Shown here: piece after piece, positions 4,130 to 6,327 of the stretch | How the letters are laid out: each line of letters opens with the position of its first letter | Numbering within the stretch: the first letter of the stretch is position 1 | Assembly: GCA_036514635.1 (NCBI GenBank) | Contig: DATBWU010000008.1 | Location: 1 to 6,327 of the forward strand | DNA: 6,327 nt | Direction of reading: 5' to 3' | Source of the DNA: DASSFZ01 sp036514635 | Lineage (GTDB): Bacteria; Chloroflexota; Anaerolineae; Fen-1058 | Position numbers and translations under genes: made by a program | The notes under the pieces: generated by a model | Told to the model about the DNA's origin: nothing | The model's input: only the letters and a program-made list of their open reading frames with translations | Database searches by the model: none

Positions 4130-5857
4130 TCACCTCGACTCCCACACTTTGAAATCCTTCAGACTCGACCCGCCGATGAACTCGCGCAGCAGCGAGTTGT
4201 CCGGCACGAGATCGCCGGGATACGGCAGGAACCAATCGAGGAAGGCCAGCACGCGCTCGGCCTCGATGAACTCCGGCGTGCCGGGGCGCACCTGGCGCAA
4301 TAACGGCTCGACGATCGGTTTGAGCACGGCGTGTTCGTACGCCAGCGCCGAGTTGAACATCACGTCGGCGTTTTCCTGATAGGGGAAGATATTGCGCGTT
4401 TCGCCGTCGCGCACTTTGTTCCAGCGCGCGATCGTGTCGCGCGCGGAATAGCCGCGCTCGCGGGCGTCGCGCACGATGCGCCGCACCAGCCGCGTATCGG
4501 TCGTCGAGACCCGGTTGTGGTCGTCGATGTTCAACTGCGTCAGCGCCGAGACGTACACGCGGAGCACGCGCTCCGGCGGCACGTCGGGCAGCAGGTTCGG
4601 GTTGAGCGCGTGGATACCCTCGACCAGGATGACGTGATCGCGCGTGATGCTCACTTCGGGTCCCGGCTGGCGCGAGCCGGTCTTGAAATCGAAGTGCGGC
4701 AGTTGCGCCGGGTGCCCTTCGGTCAATTGCAGCAGATGCCGGCTGAACAGCGCGTGATCGACCGCGTCGAACGCTTCAAAGTCGTACTGGCCGTCCGGGC
4801 CGCGCGGCGTGTGCTCGCGATCGACGAAATAGTCGTCGATGCCGATCGCGATCGGTCGAACGCCGTGCGCCAGCAGTTGGACGGCCAGGCGTTTGGCGAA
4901 GGTGGTCTTGCCCGACGACGACGGCCCGGCGATCAGCACCAGCCGGATCGTGTCGTGCCGATCGGCGATCTGGCCCGCGATCTCGGCGATGCGCTGCTCG
5001 TGCAGCGCTTCGTTGACCAGGATCACCTCGCGCATGCGCTCCGACTCGATGGCCCTGTTCAGTGCGCCCACATCCTGCACGTCCATGATCGTCATCCACT
5101 CGGCGTGCTGGCGAAACACCGCGCTGAGCTTCGTCGCCGCTGTGGGCATCGAGAGCGCATCGGGCTGGCTGACGCGCGGAAACTGCAACACAACTCCGGG
5201 CGGAAATTCGATCAGGTTGAAATCGCGCAGGTAGCCGGTCGACGGGAGCATGTAACCGTAGAAGTAATCGGTGATGCCGCGCAGCGTGTAGACCGTGAGG
5301 TAATCCTTTTGGCGATACTTGAGCAGGCGCAGCTTGTTGTCGTAGCCTTGCTGCCTGAAGACCTCGGCGGCCTCGGTCAGCGGGATGCGTTCCTTTGCGA
5401 TCGGCTCGTCGGCGGCGACGATGTCGCGCATGCACTGGCACAGCCGATCGATATCGGCGCGCGAGAGCGGGCGGTGATCGGTGATCTCGCAGTAATAACC
5501 GCCGTAGGGCATCGAGTGATCGACGAGCGTCTTCGAGTCGGGAAACAGTTCGTGCGCGGCGACGACGAGCAGGAACGTCAGCGAGCGCCGGTAAATGCGG
5601 CTGCCGTCGCGCGCGTGGCGCGTGAGGATGGTCGCGTCGGCGTCGCGCGTGATCGGCGTGTTGAGCTCGCTGAGCTTGCCGTTGACGACGGCTCCGACGA
5701 CGAGACGATAAGTCTCCGGTCGGGCGGCCTGAACGAATGCCTCCAGCGGTGTGCCGATTGGCGCTTCGAACGCGCCGTCGCCGTTGTCGAAGCGAACCTG
5801 AACGGTGGTGCGCGGCGAGACAGATACGGCGATGGGTGGATTGGATATCGTGCTCAT
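4130..5857 (-). CDS. Uridine kinase-like nucleoside kinase with ThrRS-like N-terminal domains
   Basis: This 575-residue two-part protein probably phosphorylates uridine/cytidine or a related nucleoside in salvage. Residues about 15-80 resemble a TGS domain. Residues about 95-215 resemble the second additional domain of threonyl-tRNA synthetase, with AHELFPDSKTLVDHSM and GGYYCEI (His102, His114). The kinase half has the P-loop GPSSSGKTT (311-319; Lys317), IDDYFVDREHTPRG (340-353), LPHFDF (386-391), the Walker B-like VILVEGIHALNP (409-420) and the Arg-rich lid segment RLVRRIVRDARERG (456-469). The length fits the family that joins these modules. No membrane segment is present. The ATG at 5857 gives the normal N-terminus. 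The frame runs on to 6133, but that part overlaps the Uma2 gene and is low-complexity Arg-rich sequence. No Shine-Dalgarno is evident and a terminator-like hairpin lies 12 nt upstream. The stop faces that of the glycosyltransferase gene, 2 bp away. Confidence 0.9.
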   Translation of the reverse strand: MSTISNPPIAVSVSPRTTVQVRFDNGDGAFEAPIGTPLEAFVQAARPETYRLVVGAVVNGKLSELNTPITRDADATILTRHARDGSRIYRRSLTFLLVVAAHELFPDSKTLVDHSMPYGGYYCEITDHRPLSRADIDRLCQCMRDIVAADEPIAKERIPLTEAAEVFRQQGYDNKLRLLKYRQKDYLTVYTLRGITDYFYGYMLPSTGYLRDFNLIEFPPGVVLQFPRVSQPDALSMPTAATKLSAVFRQHAEWMTIMDVQDVGALNRAIESERMREVILVNEALHEQRIAEIAGQIADRHDTIRLVLIAGPSSSGKTTFAKRLAVQLLAHGVRPIAIGIDDYFVDREHTPRGPDGQYDFEAFDAVDHALFSRHLLQLTEGHPAQLPHFDFKTGSRQPGPEVSITRDHVILVEGIHALNPNLLPDVPPERVLRVYVSALTQLNIDDHNRVSTTDTRLVRRIVRDARERGYSARDTIARWNKVRDGETRNIFPYQENADVMFNSALAYEHAVLKPIVEPLLRQVRPGTPEFIEAERVLAFLDWFLPYPGDLVPDNSLLREFIGGSSLKDFKVWESR

Positions 5858-5869
5858 GGTATGTGAGAC

Positions 5870-5895
5870 AAAAACTGCTCCGTGTGAGGAGCAGT
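5870..5895 (-). terminator. Rho-independent terminator after the Uma2 gene, in the leader of the kinase gene
   Basis: On the minus strand ACTGCTCC, loop TCACAC and GGAGCAGT form a perfect 8-bp stem. The stem ends in a TTTTT run, one T of which belongs to the stem. It begins 21 nt after the Uma2 stop and its T-run ends 12 nt before the kinase ATG at 5857. Orientation and form fit an intrinsic terminator for Uma2. Because no promoter fits in the remaining 12 nt, kinase mRNA must either read through it or start in a way I cannot see. Confidence 0.7.
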
Positions 5896-5916
5896 CACGG
5901 GGAATTTCAGAGGCGG

Positions 5917-6327
5917 TCAAATCAGACCCAGCTCGCGGGCAACCTGAAGGGGCTTGGGCTGCTCCCACAGCCAGGCCGTGCGTAGCCAGAAGCCGTGGAC
6001 GATCTCGGAGCGAAAGAGGCCGTCTGCGCCGACCGGCATCGGCTCGTAGCGCGCGCCGACCAGGCGATAAAACTCGGCGCGGCGCTTGCCCGGATCGATC
6101 AGCCACACTTCGCTCACACCGGCCAGCGCGCAATTGGCGAGCTTGTGACCCCGGTCGAAGACGGCCGTGCTGCGCGAGAGAATCTCGACGACCAGATCGG
6201 CCGGCCCGTCGATGAACGTTTCTCGCACGAGTGGCAACCGCTCTTTGGCGACGAATACGATGTCCGGCTCGTACACTTCTTTCTCGCTCAGGCGCATCGC
6301 CGTGCGCGATCCGCGCACGATGCCCAG
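5917..6327 (-). CDS. Uma2 family (DUF820) PD-(D/E)XK nuclease-like protein, 5' end beyond window
   Basis: The frame is open to the window edge, leaving 136 visible residues at the C-terminal end of a protein usually about 180-200 long. The N-terminal part lies outside. Counting from the edge, EPDIVFV contains Asp22, DLVVEILSRST contains Glu48, and DRGHK supplies Asp58 and Lys62. This gives the PD-(D/E)XK-type set of the family. AGVSEVWLIDP, the following FYRL and the closing HGFWLRTAWLWEQP and ARELGLI are all typical. Family members occur in many copies in cyanobacteria and Chloroflexota, and their role is not settled; a nuclease linked to mobile DNA or restriction is often assumed. A GTG at 6318 could start translation, but homologous-looking sequence (LGI) continues upstream, so the gene is treated as partial. 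One oddity is Cys in the LANCALAG segment, where Tyr is more usual. Confidence 0.88.
   Translation of the reverse strand: MGIVRGSRTAMRLSEKEVYEPDIVFVAKERLPLVRETFIDGPADLVVEILSRSTAVFDRGHKLANCALAGVSEVWLIDPGKRRAEFYRLVGARYEPMPVGADGLFRSEIVHGFWLRTAWLWEQPKPLQVARELGLI

Noticed and set aside
4331..5866. Very long plus-strand open frame (about 511 codons) antisense to the kinase gene
   Set aside because: It mirrors the kinase gene in a G+C-rich sequence where antisense stops are rare. The translation is a repetitive mix of Arg, Val, Asp, Gln and His with no recognisable motif, while the minus strand has a complete, motif-rich kinase.
5858..6133. 92-codon N-terminal extension of the kinase frame
   Set aside because: It overlaps the Uma2 gene in another frame, is Arg-rich without domain features and spans the terminator hairpin. 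The family N-terminus fits the ATG at 5857.

Overview
The window is a G+C-rich stretch of bacterial chromosome carrying housekeeping and accessory genes. No single gene fixes the taxon. The Uma2-family protein, the WHHDFAWT-type GT4 glycosyltransferase, and the intergenic repeats built from CACAGAG/CTCTGTG units together suggest an uncultured Chloroflexota-like (Anaerolineae-type) bacterium. This is inference from family resemblance only. There is no rRNA, tRNA, CRISPR array, recognisable transposase or phage gene.

Layout, left to right. Positions 1-78 hold the probable 5' end of a minus-strand gene that runs off the window. Positions 81-274 hold a structured intergenic element with 17-bp terminal inverted repeats and several internal hairpins. 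An endonuclease/exonuclease/phosphatase (EEP) gene follows on the minus strand (274-1350); its GTG start is fixed by a strong Shine-Dalgarno and a near-consensus sigma-70 promoter. A divergent intergenic region carries this promoter, a candidate promoter for the next gene and an 8-bp-periodic inverted repeat. Then come D-aminoacyl-tRNA deacylase dtd (plus, 1617-2120) and a convergent small zincin-like metallopeptidase (minus, 2136-2507). A palindromic, MITE-like element (about 2590-2714) lies just before a short remnant (2740-2871) that looks like the C-terminus of a methyltransferase. The remnant's stop overlaps, as ATGA, the start of a GT4 glycosyltransferase (plus, 2868-4127). That gene carries an in-frame 12-bp minisatellite. 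Converging on it, with 2 bp between stops, is a 575-residue uridine kinase-like protein with a threonyl-tRNA-synthetase-like N-terminus (minus, 4130-5857). Upstream of that is the 3' part of a Uma2-family gene (minus, 5917 to the window end). An intrinsic-terminator-like hairpin sits between the two, 12 nt before the kinase start codon.

The genes do not form one pathway. Dtd (tRNA proofreading), the kinase (nucleotide salvage) and the metallopeptidase are independent housekeeping functions. The glycosyltransferase and the methyltransferase remnant may be what is left of a cell-surface or glycan operon disrupted by the palindromic element. No complete new defence or mobile system is visible. 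The points most worth following are the two structured repeats, the methyltransferase remnant, the coding minisatellite and the terminator in the kinase leader.
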